Shown: positions 47,286-54,393 of the stretch, in pieces
Layout of the letters: each line of letters opens with the position of its first letter
How positions within the stretch are numbered: position 1 is the stretch's first letter
Assembly (NCBI RefSeq): GCF_025515305.1
Contig: NZ_JAOPHT010000003.1
Coordinates: 62,001-126,000, forward strand
DNA from: Roseicyclus sediminis
GTDB taxonomy: Bacteria; Pseudomonadota; Alphaproteobacteria; Rhodobacterales; Rhodobacteraceae
Direction: 5' to 3'
Length of the DNA stretch: 64,000 bases
The notes under the pieces: generated by a model
Told to the model about the DNA's origin: nothing
The model's input: only the letters and a program-made list of their open reading frames with translations
Database searches by the model: none
Program-made: the position numbers and the translations under genes

Positions 47286-48650
47286 GTGATCGTGCAACTC
47301 GTCGTCAACATGGAATATCTGGCGCAAGACTCGAAATCGGGACGCTACCGCTACAGGCGACGTGTGCCCGGCGAACTCATCAAGCTGATCGGAAAGCGGG
47401 AGTTCTCGATCTCGCTGAAGACCACGGACCAGCGGCTGGCCTTGGAGCGGTACGACCGTGTGCATCGCGAAGTCGAGTTGGAGATCGAGGCAGCTCGTGC
47501 CATGGATCCAGCGGATGCCGATCACAGGGCAACCCTGCAGACGCTCAGAAAGCACAATCTGGTCGCACCGACATTGAAGTCGCTCGCGCCAGTTACATTC
47601 CAGGCTGATCCCGAGACGTTCACGAAGTTCACCGATGCAGCCCTTCGCGCACCCGATCACGAGTTCGACCGGATCGTCGAAGCCAAGTTCTTCGGAGTTC
47701 AGGAGCCGCCTCTGCGCCTCTCCAAGGCCACACAAGCCTATCTCGACGAACACCGCGATGGGGACAACGAGAACGACCTGCGCAAACAGACGAAGCTCGT
47801 TGTCGATCTTGTCAGGGAAGTGACCAAGGAGTCGGACCCGCTCGTCGAAGCCATCGACATCGATGTGGCCTATGCTTTCCGCGACGCCATGCGGGCGAAG
47901 GGATCAGCTCGCGGCACCATCAAGCGCCGGATCAACACCATCCGTGCGCTCCTGAACTTCGCCAAGCAGCGGTTTCAGCTAACGGCCTATGTGAACCCGT
48001 TCAGCGGCCTCGACGTTCCCAAGACCGCATCTGATCGCCGCGCGAAGGACAGTCGTCTGCCCCTGACGGTGGAAGAGATCAAACGGTGCAATCCGTTCGT
48101 GATGGCGAAGAATGCAGACATCGCCGACCTCTGGACCATGATGATGTTCACCGGGGCGAGACCTCGGGAGCTTCTCGGTCTGGAATGGCAGGACGTCGAT
48201 CTCGACCACGATGTTCCACATGTCATCATCCGTCCGAACGGGATCAGGGGGGTCAAGACGGACACCTCTGTTCGCAAGGTCCCCTTGGTCGGAAGGGCGC
48301 TTGAAGTCTCGCGCTCACGCGCCAAGCAAGCCGCGAAACAGGCTCATGGAGCGGTGCCAGTCTTTCCCCGGTATGCGTCCGCCAGCGGATACAACACTGC
48401 CTCTAACCTCATGACGAAGGCGATGAAGCAAGCAGGCGTGTGGGAACGGATCACGAAGGTGCCCTATTCCCTGCGGCACTCGCACAAGGATTGGATGCGA
48501 AGGGTTGCGCCCGAGTACTGGGTGAATCTGATCCACGGACATGCACAAGGCGGGATCGCCGCCAACTACGGTGGTGATGACATGCTTGATCAGCTCTCAA
48601 GGTACCTCGAACAGGCTTGTCGAACCGCAGGTGTTTGGGACCTGAACTAG
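47286..48650 (+). CDS. Tyrosine-type integrase
   Basis: The 454-residue recombinase integrates and excises the island at the tRNA-Leu end. An N-terminal segment with YRYRRRVPGELI resembles the DUF6538 region of many proteobacterial island integrases. A core-binding domain is at about 145-245 and the catalytic domain at about 255-440: Arg292 (GARPRE), Lys324, Arg397, His419 and the nucleophile Tyr428. The first His of the usual HxxR box is replaced by Tyr394 (YSLRH). GTG 47286 is chosen; GTG 47292 and ATG 47310 are alternatives. It lies 79 bases from the tRNA end, a typical island arrangement. Confidence 0.9.
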   Translation: MIVQLVVNMEYLAQDSKSGRYRYRRRVPGELIKLIGKREFSISLKTTDQRLALERYDRVHREVELEIEAARAMDPADADHRATLQTLRKHNLVAPTLKSLAPVTFQADPETFTKFTDAALRAPDHEFDRIVEAKFFGVQEPPLRLSKATQAYLDEHRDGDNENDLRKQTKLVVDLVREVTKESDPLVEAIDIDVAYAFRDAMRAKGSARGTIKRRINTIRALLNFAKQRFQLTAYVNPFSGLDVPKTASDRRAKDSRLPLTVEEIKRCNPFVMAKNADIADLWTMMMFTGARPRELLGLEWQDVDLDHDVPHVIIRPNGIRGVKTDTSVRKVPLVGRALEVSRSRAKQAAKQAHGAVPVFPRYASASGYNTASNLMTKAMKQAGVWERITKVPYSLRHSHKDWMRRVAPEYWVNLIHGHAQGGIAANYGGDDMLDQLSRYLEQACRTAGVWDLN

Positions 48651-48704
48651 CGACTTGATCCGCGTTCATGCCACGCTCGAAAAGTCGCCCACTTGGAAAT
48701 GGGG

Positions 48705-48744
48705 ACGACATGTTGGCGCACAACTTGATCGAACCTCGACATGT
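48705..48744 (+). promoter_or_regulatory. Direct repeat upstream of the proteasome-like gene
   Basis: CGACATGT occurs at 48706-48713 and again at 48737-48744, 31 bases apart, about three helical turns. The pair lies 67-105 bases before the ATG at 48811 and may be an operator. A weak TTGATC/TACAGC promoter-like pair overlaps the right copy. No regulator in the island is an obvious partner. Confidence 0.3.
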
Positions 48745-48810
48745 GGTACAGCTGTTGCGCGGGCGTTTCTGTAGTTCCGCCATGTCTTCCCAGCGTTTTG
48801 GGGTGCGCTC

Positions 48811-50073
48811 ATGACTGCAGAGATCGCGATTATCAACAATACAGGGATTGCTCTGGCTGCCGATAGTGCTGTGACCATTGGCCATGATCGTGTTTGGAAG
48901 AACTCAAACAAGCTATTCCACCTGGCGCCCAACGCGGACGTCGGTATCATGGTTTACGGCAACGGAAACCACTGTGGGCTTCCATGGGAAGTCGTGATCA
49001 AGCAGTATCGAAGGCACCTCGGGCAGCGCACTTTCGGTAGGTTGGAGGACTACTCCTCGGACTTCCTTCAGTTCCTAGACAGCCTGAGGGTGCCGCACCC
49101 GATCCAGAGCGAGCTGAACACTTACAAGATGATGCTCGATATCATCGATGATGTCGTCCCCGTGCTGGCAGCGACGAAGGGAAAGACGACAAAGCGGAAG
49201 AAGTTCATCCAAGTGATGGGCGAGGTGGTGAAGTCTGTCGAAGATCAACCGATCCTGTTCGACGATTTCTCAAGAGAGCGGTTTAGCCATCAACACAGTA
49301 CTGAAATCAGGGGCTTTCTAGAGGAACAACTGGACATTCTGATAACGAAGCCCGTGCTAACCTCCATGATCACCGCGTGTTATGAGGTATCCCGACGGGC
49401 GATACCTTCGGGCGCTGAAACCGGTGTGGTGTTGGCTGGCTTTGGTGACGATGAACTACTACCGGTCGTCCAGGAACTCTGTGTAGACGGGACCCTGGAT
49501 GGCAAGGTCCGCGCTTGGACAAGAAGAGTGCGCAACGCCAACAATGCCGAAACCTCGGGCGGAGCTGTGATGCCTTTCGCCCAATCGGACATCGCTCACC
49601 TCTTCATCGAAGGCCTGCTTCCAGAGTTCATCGAGTACATGTCGAGGACCTTACATGGGGCGCTCGACCGGATGAGTGAGGAACTCATCAACGCCTATGT
49701 GCCAAGCGTTGACCAAACCGTGGAGATAGCGAAACAGCGAATAGCAGCTGAGGCCATGACGAAGAGCTTCCTCGACCATTTCAGGAAGTTCCGGAACGAG
49801 GCTTTCGTGCAGCCCATGATGACGGTCATCAACTCTCTACCCAAGGAGGAGATGGCAGCGGTTGCGGAGGCACTCGTGGAGACTACTTCGCTTCGTCGGA
49901 AAATGGATTCCCCGCTCGAGACGGTCGGTGGACCTGTCGACGTTGCAATAATATCAAAGTCAGATGGCTTTGTTTGGATCAAACGGAAACACTATTTTGA
50001 TATTGAGTTGAACCGTGACTTCGTGCAGAGGCGGCAAGCTAGATACGAAGGGGAGGGAAGTGATGAGCAGTAG
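48811..50073 (+). CDS. Proteasome-like Ntn-hydrolase, candidate self-processing protease
   Basis: I do not recognise this 420-residue protein as an annotated family, but its N-terminus reads as a proteasome beta-type subunit. After removal of Met1, Thr1 is exposed; Asp17 (GIALAADSAVT) and Lys33 (KNSNKLF) then fall exactly at proteasome catalytic positions. MVYGNGN resembles the G-rich loop after Lys33. Near the C-terminus, VGGPVDVAIISKSDGFVWIK (residues 372-391) matches the GG-(x)-DVA-I-(x)-DG strand pair that ends proteasome beta subunits. The middle, about residues 60-340, is mostly helical and much larger than in HslV, Anbu or 20S subunits. No ATPase partner is in the island. It overlaps the following 60-residue gene by 11 bases. 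A GGGGTG site lies at 48800. Function is inferred from motifs only. Confidence 0.7.
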   Translation: MTAEIAIINNTGIALAADSAVTIGHDRVWKNSNKLFHLAPNADVGIMVYGNGNHCGLPWEVVIKQYRRHLGQRTFGRLEDYSSDFLQFLDSLRVPHPIQSELNTYKMMLDIIDDVVPVLAATKGKTTKRKKFIQVMGEVVKSVEDQPILFDDFSRERFSHQHSTEIRGFLEEQLDILITKPVLTSMITACYEVSRRAIPSGAETGVVLAGFGDDELLPVVQELCVDGTLDGKVRAWTRRVRNANNAETSGGAVMPFAQSDIAHLFIEGLLPEFIEYMSRTLHGALDRMSEELINAYVPSVDQTVEIAKQRIAAEAMTKSFLDHFRKFRNEAFVQPMMTVINSLPKEEMAAVAEALVETTSLRRKMDSPLETVGGPVDVAIISKSDGFVWIKRKHYFDIELNRDFVQRRQARYEGEGSDEQ

Positions 50074-50245
50074 AAAGCACGTGACTCTGTCCGTCTCCGA
50101 GACTGACGGCACCCGGGCAGCGCCGAAGATCAACGAGCACTCTTCTAGGGACGCTCTTTCTGTTGATGCGTGGAGCAAAGACGCCATCGATCAGATGTTC
50201 AAAGCAGCCAGACAAGCGCTGAGCGAGCAAGCGGCCGCAAGCTAG
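50063..50245 (+). CDS. Small protein coupled to the proteasome-like gene
   Basis: This 60-residue protein starts at ATG 50063, overlapping the end of the proteasome-like gene by 11 bases, with a strong GGGGAGGGAAG site just before. The first 30 residues are polar and probably disordered, the second half (SVDAWSKDAIDQMFKAARQALSEQAAAS) is predicted helical and ends in small residues. No family is recognised. Translational coupling suggests a partner: substrate, inhibitor or adaptor. Size resembles Pup (about 64 residues), but the Pup C-terminal GGQ/GGE is absent. Confidence 0.65.
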   Translation: MSSRKHVTLSVSETDGTRAAPKINEHSSRDALSVDAWSKDAIDQMFKAARQALSEQAAAS

Positions 50246-50536
50246 AAGCGTGATCAAGGAAGGCCACTTACGGCTCTCCTTCCAACAGATGACAGTCTGT
50301 TGAACGTGCAACCGCTTACCCGCGTCAGACGTCTAGATCCATGAACTGAAAAATCTGATCGCGATCTTCGTGCACATTCCTGACTTCGACCTGTGTGAGG
50401 CGCCCCCCGTACCCCCCCTATCATCTCAGCGCTCGAGCCAAATGTGCTTGAATACAAGAACGTGTGCTGGCCGAAGCCAGCACTACCCGTCGACTAAGCT
50501 AGAGCTGGACATTTTCCCTTGCGATCAACGGCCTGA
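50246..50536. other. Gap with hairpin, no gene seen
   Basis: No supported gene lies between the small coupled protein and the serine recombinase, which converge here. A 7-bp hairpin CAACAGA/TCTGTTG (50283-50302, 6-base loop) is present but lacks a following T-run, so terminator activity is uncertain. Confidence 0.4.
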
Positions 50537-51094
50537 CTACCGACTGCCTGACAAGATGCGGTAGACCGAGGCACGACCGATACCCACTCGCCGTGCGATC
50601 TCGGACGCACCGACGCCATCTGCTGCCAAAGCATGAACTACGTCAGCTTTCGCGCGCGCAGTTGGCATACGCCCCTTATACTTCCCCGCCGCCTTCGCCT
50701 TCGCGATCCCCTCACGCTGCCTCTCCAGCATGATCTCACGCTCGAACTCCGCGACGCTGCCGAGGAGGTTCAGCATCAGCTTGCCGGTCGGCGTTGTCGT
50801 GTCGAGGTTCAGATCGATGATCCTGAGGTGCGTCCCGCGTTCGTCCAAGCGTTGCCTGATCTCCATCAGGTGGGCCATAGAGCGCGCCAGACGGTCGAGC
50901 TTGGTCACGACGAGCGTGTCGCCCTCTCGGACATAGGAAAGGGCCTCTTCGAGCTTCTCACGCGCTCTGACGTCCACCGAGGAGACCTGCTCCTCGAAGA
51001 TCCGCTCGCAGCCCTCGGCCTTCAACAGGCGGAGCTGCGCCTCCAGTCCGGCGGTCTGATCGAGCGTCGATGTTCTCGCATATCCAACCAGCAT
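50537..51094 (-). CDS. Serine recombinase (resolvase/invertase family)
   Basis: The 185-residue protein is a small serine recombinase: catalytic Ser9 in GYARTSTLDQ, LVVTKLDRLARS, the E-helix region GSVAEFEREIMLERQREGIAKAK, and a C-terminal helix-turn-helix (GVGASEIARRVGIGRASVYRIL). It may resolve cointegrates or invert DNA; a repeat-rich region directly upstream is a possible target. It is transcribed leftward, divergent from the BRO-N gene. Confidence 0.92.
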   Translation of the reverse strand: MLVGYARTSTLDQTAGLEAQLRLLKAEGCERIFEEQVSSVDVRAREKLEEALSYVREGDTLVVTKLDRLARSMAHLMEIRQRLDERGTHLRIIDLNLDTTTPTGKLMLNLLGSVAEFEREIMLERQREGIAKAKAAGKYKGRMPTARAKADVVHALAADGVGASEIARRVGIGRASVYRILSGSR

Positions 51095-51110
51095 TGGCTT
51101 CCCCCTTTTG

Positions 51111-51226
51111 TCTCACACGGGTCTTAGATGTCGGTAACCCGTGTGTCTCAGAAGTCGGAAACCATTCATATGAGTCACTCTGACTCACCCCGTGAGACGC
51201 CCCGGTGCGGCAAGGTCTGTGAGACA
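51111..51226. promoter_or_regulatory. Possible res/inversion site of the serine recombinase
   Basis: Two 19-base direct repeats (GTCTTAGATGTCGGTAACC at 51121 and GTCTCAGAAGTCGGAAACC at 51145; 16 of 19 identical) are flanked by TGTCTCAC (51111-51118) and its inverted copy GTGAGACA (51219-51226), with a palindrome CTCAC/GTGAG between (about 51185-51196). Resolvases act at arrays of this sort beside their own genes. The rest of the 51095-51408 gap contains no coding frame that I support. Confidence 0.5.
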
Positions 51227-51375
51227 CTACCTGCCCGATCTGACGCGCCCGGCTTGCACAACAGGGCGCTCAGCACCTGAAAAATGGAAGACAGCGGGCA
51301 CTTCGGCCGACAGACGACACCCAGCATGGATTTGTTTATTATCAGTGGGTTGGTGCTTCAGCCGAATAGTTTCCC

Positions 51376-51405
51376 GTATCTCCGCAAACCTATGAACGGA
51401 GATAC
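51376..51405 (+). promoter_or_regulatory. Hairpin covering the ribosome-binding site of the BRO-N gene
   Basis: GTATCTCCG (51376-51384) and CGGAGATAC (51397-51405) pair perfectly over 9 bases with a 12-base loop. The right arm contains the GGAG ribosome-binding site, and the ATG follows 4 bases later. As RNA it would hide the start of translation; as DNA it could be an operator. Confidence 0.55.
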
Positions 51406-51408
51406 AAC

Positions 51409-51894
51409 ATGCTGACTACCTACGACTTCAACCAGAACAGCATCCGCGTCATTGAGATCGATGGACAGCCTTGGTTCTTCGCCCGAGACTGCGCTGACCT
51501 CCTTGGGTTCAAGACCACGGCAGGAGCTGGCTGGTACACACGTCACCTCGATGACGATGAGGTGAATACTATCACCGTAAATGAAGGTAGGCGTGGCAAC
51601 CCGCGCCGAACTGTCATTTCTGAGTCGGGCCTCTACAAACTGATCATGAGGTCCGATAGGCCTACGGCCAAGCCCTTCCAGGACTGGGTGACCCGTGTGG
51701 TCCTCCCCGCGATCCGCAAGGACGGGGCCTATGTCTCCGGTGAGGAGAAGGTCACCACAGGCGAGATGTCCGATGACGAGCTGGTCCGCAAGGCCATGTC
51801 GATCCTCGATGCAAAGATCGAACGTCTCCGTAAGGAACGCGCTGTCATCCAGAAAGAGCGCCAACAGGTCGCGATCATGGAGCGACGGCTGTAA
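51409..51894 (+). CDS. BRO-N (phage antirepressor-like) domain protein
   Basis: The 161-residue protein has a BRO-N domain typical of phage antirepressors and related regulators (about 1-105): FDFNQ-type N-terminus, VIEIDGQPWFFARDCADLLGF, NTITVNEG, ISESGLYKLIMRS and FQDWVTRVVLPAIRKDGAYV. The tail (about 115-160) is a charged coiled coil (KAMSILDAKIERLRKERAVIQKERQQ). It suggests phage origin of part of the island. It is preceded by a hairpin that covers its ribosome-binding site. Confidence 0.9.
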   Translation: MLTTYDFNQNSIRVIEIDGQPWFFARDCADLLGFKTTAGAGWYTRHLDDDEVNTITVNEGRRGNPRRTVISESGLYKLIMRSDRPTAKPFQDWVTRVVLPAIRKDGAYVSGEEKVTTGEMSDDELVRKAMSILDAKIERLRKERAVIQKERQQVAIMERRL

Positions 51895-51965
51895 CCCACG
51901 CCCCTGTTTCTCGGTTTGATGTGCGCAATCGAGAACACACATCACCGTGTTCCGCGTCGACCATC

Positions 51966-52559
51966 ATGCCACATCAATACGACCTGCAGTTCCTCAAGGA
52001 GACCTTCGCGCTTCTTGAGGACGCAACCCTCGTCTGGGCGACCAGACCCCGCCATCACTTCGTAAACGACGCCGGAATGAACCGCTTCAATGCGCGATGC
52101 GCTGGAAAGCCTGTCGGGATGTCCCACGGTCCCAAGGGACACTTGTCAGTCCCGGTCTCCTACCAGGGCAAGCTCAAGGCCTTCCGGCCCTACGTCTCCC
52201 GCGTCGTCTACTCCCTCGCCAACGACATCCAGCTCACCAGTGATCTCGTCATCGACCACGAGGACGGTGACGTCTCGAACAACCATCCCGACAACCTCCG
52301 CGCCGTCCCCATTGCGCTGAACAATCGGAACGCCGTCCACCGCCCTGGCCGCTCCGGGTTCGTTGGCGTCCGCGAACGCCCGGATGGCTGGTACGAGGCG
52401 CGGATCGGATCGCACAAGGACGGCCAGTTCTACTACCTGGGCCGCTACAGGACCGCCGAGGAAGCCTATGCCGCGTATGTCGGAGCAGGTGTCGCTCTGG
52501 ACTACACGCCGCGTCATCTGCGGGCAGGATGCCCTGACCATCACACACCGCCTGTGTAG
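51966..52559 (+). CDS. HNH endonuclease with AP2-like DNA-binding domain
   Basis: The 197-residue protein has an HNH nuclease core (about residues 93-125: VIDHEDGDVSNNHPDNLRAV, NNRNAVH) and an AP2/ERF-like domain after it (GFVGVRERPDGWYEARI, YLGRYRTAEEAYAAYVGAG). This HNH-AP2 pairing is common in homing endonucleases of phages. ATG 51966 is uncertain: GTG 51921 in the same frame is also possible, and neither has a clear ribosome-binding site. A GAACAC/GTGTTC inverted repeat (51933-51952) precedes it. Confidence 0.85.
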   Translation: MPHQYDLQFLKETFALLEDATLVWATRPRHHFVNDAGMNRFNARCAGKPVGMSHGPKGHLSVPVSYQGKLKAFRPYVSRVVYSLANDIQLTSDLVIDHEDGDVSNNHPDNLRAVPIALNNRNAVHRPGRSGFVGVRERPDGWYEARIGSHKDGQFYYLGRYRTAEEAYAAYVGAGVALDYTPRHLRAGCPDHHTPPV

Positions 52560-52563
52560 GACA

Positions 52564-52609
52564 GACCAACAGAGCCGCTCCGGGGCGCATTCGCGCTCCG
52601 GGGTTGGTC
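52564..52609 (+). terminator. Long GC-rich hairpin after the HNH gene
   Basis: An outer stem GACCAAC/GTTGGTC (52564-52570, 52603-52609) encloses a 9-bp stem CCGGGGCGC/GCGCTCCGG (52580-52601; one G-U pair) with loop ATTC. The hairpin is followed by only a few T and AT-rich sequence, so it may be a terminator without a strong T-run. Confidence 0.5.
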
Positions 52610-52925
52610 TTCAATAAAATCAACGACTTGGATTTTTTGTGCGGATCTCCCGGGGGCCCCCCTCCGCCCCCGATCAGACATACCTATAAGTTAACATGAG
52701 GTATGACGGCAGGTAGACAGGAGGAGGACCTTGGGTCAGACCCATCGTCTGACCTCAGGTTCCCCTTCAAGTACCACTGAAACAACGAGGAATATGAAAT
52801 ATTCCCCTTTCTGTAAGTCTTCAGGAAGTCGAACAGAAAGAGGGCTGTCTGTTCCCCTCCTGTCTCCTCAGGGTCACGACTTTCGCACGTCCAGAGTTAT
52901 CCCCGTCGAGCTTGCTGTCCTCGCC
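52610..52925. other. Non-coding region rich in short inverted repeats
   Basis: No coding frame is supported on either strand. Perfect inverted repeats are GGTCAGAC/GTCTGACC (52734-52754, 5-base loop), GGAATAT/ATATTCC (52789-52805, 3-base loop) and CTTTCTG/CAGAAAG (52807-52840). A GGAGGAGG run lies near 52721 without a reading frame after it. The density of hairpins could mean a structured RNA, a regulatory region for leftward genes, or a recombination/replication site. Confidence 0.45.
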
Positions 52926-53159
52926 TCAGCCACACCGACCGCCCCCCACCTTTCGGCCAAGCGACTTGGCTGTGTAGATCCGGCTGATCTCCGCCTTGGG
53001 GGTTTTTCCGCTCCGCTTCGCCTTCAACGCAGCCTTTTGCCGTTTCACCAACTCCTCGCGGATGCGGCGCTTTTCCTCATTTGTCGTCTCCGGGAGGGAA
53101 TACCTAGCGCGAAGCTGAGGGACGGAGGCGCGTCGAAGGTTGAACTTGGTCTCGGTCAT
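52926..53159 (-). CDS. Small basic protein downstream of hsdS
   Basis: A 77-residue, strongly basic protein starts at ATG 53159, 16 bases after the hsdS stop. It contains a helix of alternating charge (EEKRRIREELVKRQKAALKAKRSGK) and a Gly-rich tail (GRKVGGGRCG). No signal or known domain is seen. It may be the fourth gene of the restriction-modification operon. A longer frame running to 53423 overlaps hsdS and is rejected. Confidence 0.6.
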   Translation of the reverse strand: MTETKFNLRRASVPQLRARYSLPETTNEEKRRIREELVKRQKAALKAKRSGKTPKAEISRIYTAKSLGRKVGGGRCG

Positions 53160-53175
53160 CGATTTTGTCCGTGTG

Positions 53176-54393
53176 TCAGCGTGGTATCGCATCGGCCATA
53201 TGCTCACCTTGATCGGTGGGTTGGCGGCCATGAACTCCAAGAAGCTTGTCGAGCAGAGACCGGGACAGGTCGGCGGCGAGTCTGCTTGCCGTCTCCGACA
53301 ACCGCGACCGAGCTGCCGCAGCTTCGACGAGCTTGGCGAATGCCCGTTGCGTCTCCAACGGAGGGACAGGGACGATGATCGCCTGAAGCTCCTTGGCGTT
53401 GATGTTCGCCTGTCCGATGGCACCGCGCGCCATGTCGAAGAGCTGCCCCTTCATCGATGCGGTATTCATGAAAGCCCAGATGTATGTCGGATCAGCCAGC
53501 GCGGCATCGACGCGAAGCCGGATGAAGTACGATGCCGCAATCGCGGTGAACCGCCCGTCCCACATGCCGGTCTTGCCAACCAGCTCCTTGCTGTTCGTCC
53601 GGTTGAACAGGAGGTCACCCTTGGCCAGCAGGTACTTGTCCAGTTCGGCATCCGGAAGCTCGACGTATTTCAAGTCGCTGCAGTCCAGGTATCCGTCGTA
53701 GCTCACATTCCCCATGCGCAGCACCGGGATCGCATCGTCGGTTGCGTCGGCCTTCTTGCTGCTTCCGTACTGCGCCATCTGCAGGAGGTCGCCCAGCGCG
53801 CTCGTCGGCCAGCCCATCGGGTTCTCGATGGGGTCGCCGAACATCTTGAGGAAGAGGGCGGGGATGAAGTCGCGGAGGTGGGCGGAGGCGCGGGCCTTCA
53901 GCCGCTCGATGCTCGCCGCCCGGTTCAGGATGTCCACGATCCGCCGCTGCTCCTCGATGGGCGGGAGGGGAATCGGCAAACTGGAAATATCTTGCAGAGT
54001 GACCCCCTTGACGGTCGCACCCGCACCGCGTCGCTCGATCTCCGGCGCGAGGGCCTTGAGACACCAAAGTAAAAACTCGATGTCGTGGTCGCCGTTCGGG
54101 ATGAAGGCTTTGATATCTTGGTTGATTGCAACATCAACCTCGGCGATTGCCGCTTTCCCAAGCCCCATCCGTGATACGATCAGGAGCGATCCTTTTGGCA
54201 CCAACCTCGAACTGGAGTTCTTCAATCCGGCTTCGCTGAGGTGTTCGAGAGTTGAAGAAATCCTATCCGACTTGAAGTCCTTGACGGTCGCCCAAGGGAT
54301 CTGCCCCGAGAAGTATTCTGGCACCTTGCGGGAAGGTGTTCCGCCTCCGACAAAACGACCAAGGTCGCCAAGAGCAACGCGTCGGACGGTCAT
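53176..54393 (-). CDS. hsdS: Type I restriction-modification specificity subunit HsdS
   Basis: HsdS determines the bipartite DNA target of the type I complex. The 405-residue protein has two target-recognition domains (about 1-150 and 195-350), each followed by a conserved helical spacer (PPIEEQRRIVDILNRA and PPLETQRAFAKLVEAA). It overlaps hsdM by 4 bases (ATGA). The specificity cannot be read from sequence here. Confidence 0.94.
   Translation of the reverse strand: MTVRRVALGDLGRFVGGGTPSRKVPEYFSGQIPWATVKDFKSDRISSTLEHLSEAGLKNSSSRLVPKGSLLIVSRMGLGKAAIAEVDVAINQDIKAFIPNGDHDIEFLLWCLKALAPEIERRGAGATVKGVTLQDISSLPIPLPPIEEQRRIVDILNRAASIERLKARASAHLRDFIPALFLKMFGDPIENPMGWPTSALGDLLQMAQYGSSKKADATDDAIPVLRMGNVSYDGYLDCSDLKYVELPDAELDKYLLAKGDLLFNRTNSKELVGKTGMWDGRFTAIAASYFIRLRVDAALADPTYIWAFMNTASMKGQLFDMARGAIGQANINAKELQAIIVPVPPLETQRAFAKLVEAAAARSRLSETASRLAADLSRSLLDKLLGVHGRQPTDQGEHMADAIPR

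Noticed and set aside
50063-50245. Pup-like protein modifier
   Set aside because: The length fits, but the C-terminal Gly-Gly-Gln/Glu is absent and no Pup ligase is near; retained only as an uncharacterised partner.
52610-52925. Retron or CRISPR array in the hairpin-rich tract
   Set aside because: No reverse transcriptase gene is present and the repeats are short inverted pairs, not regularly spaced direct repeats.
53160-53423. Longer form of the small basic protein
   Set aside because: The extension lies opposite in frame within hsdS and has no motif; ATG 53159 is sufficient.
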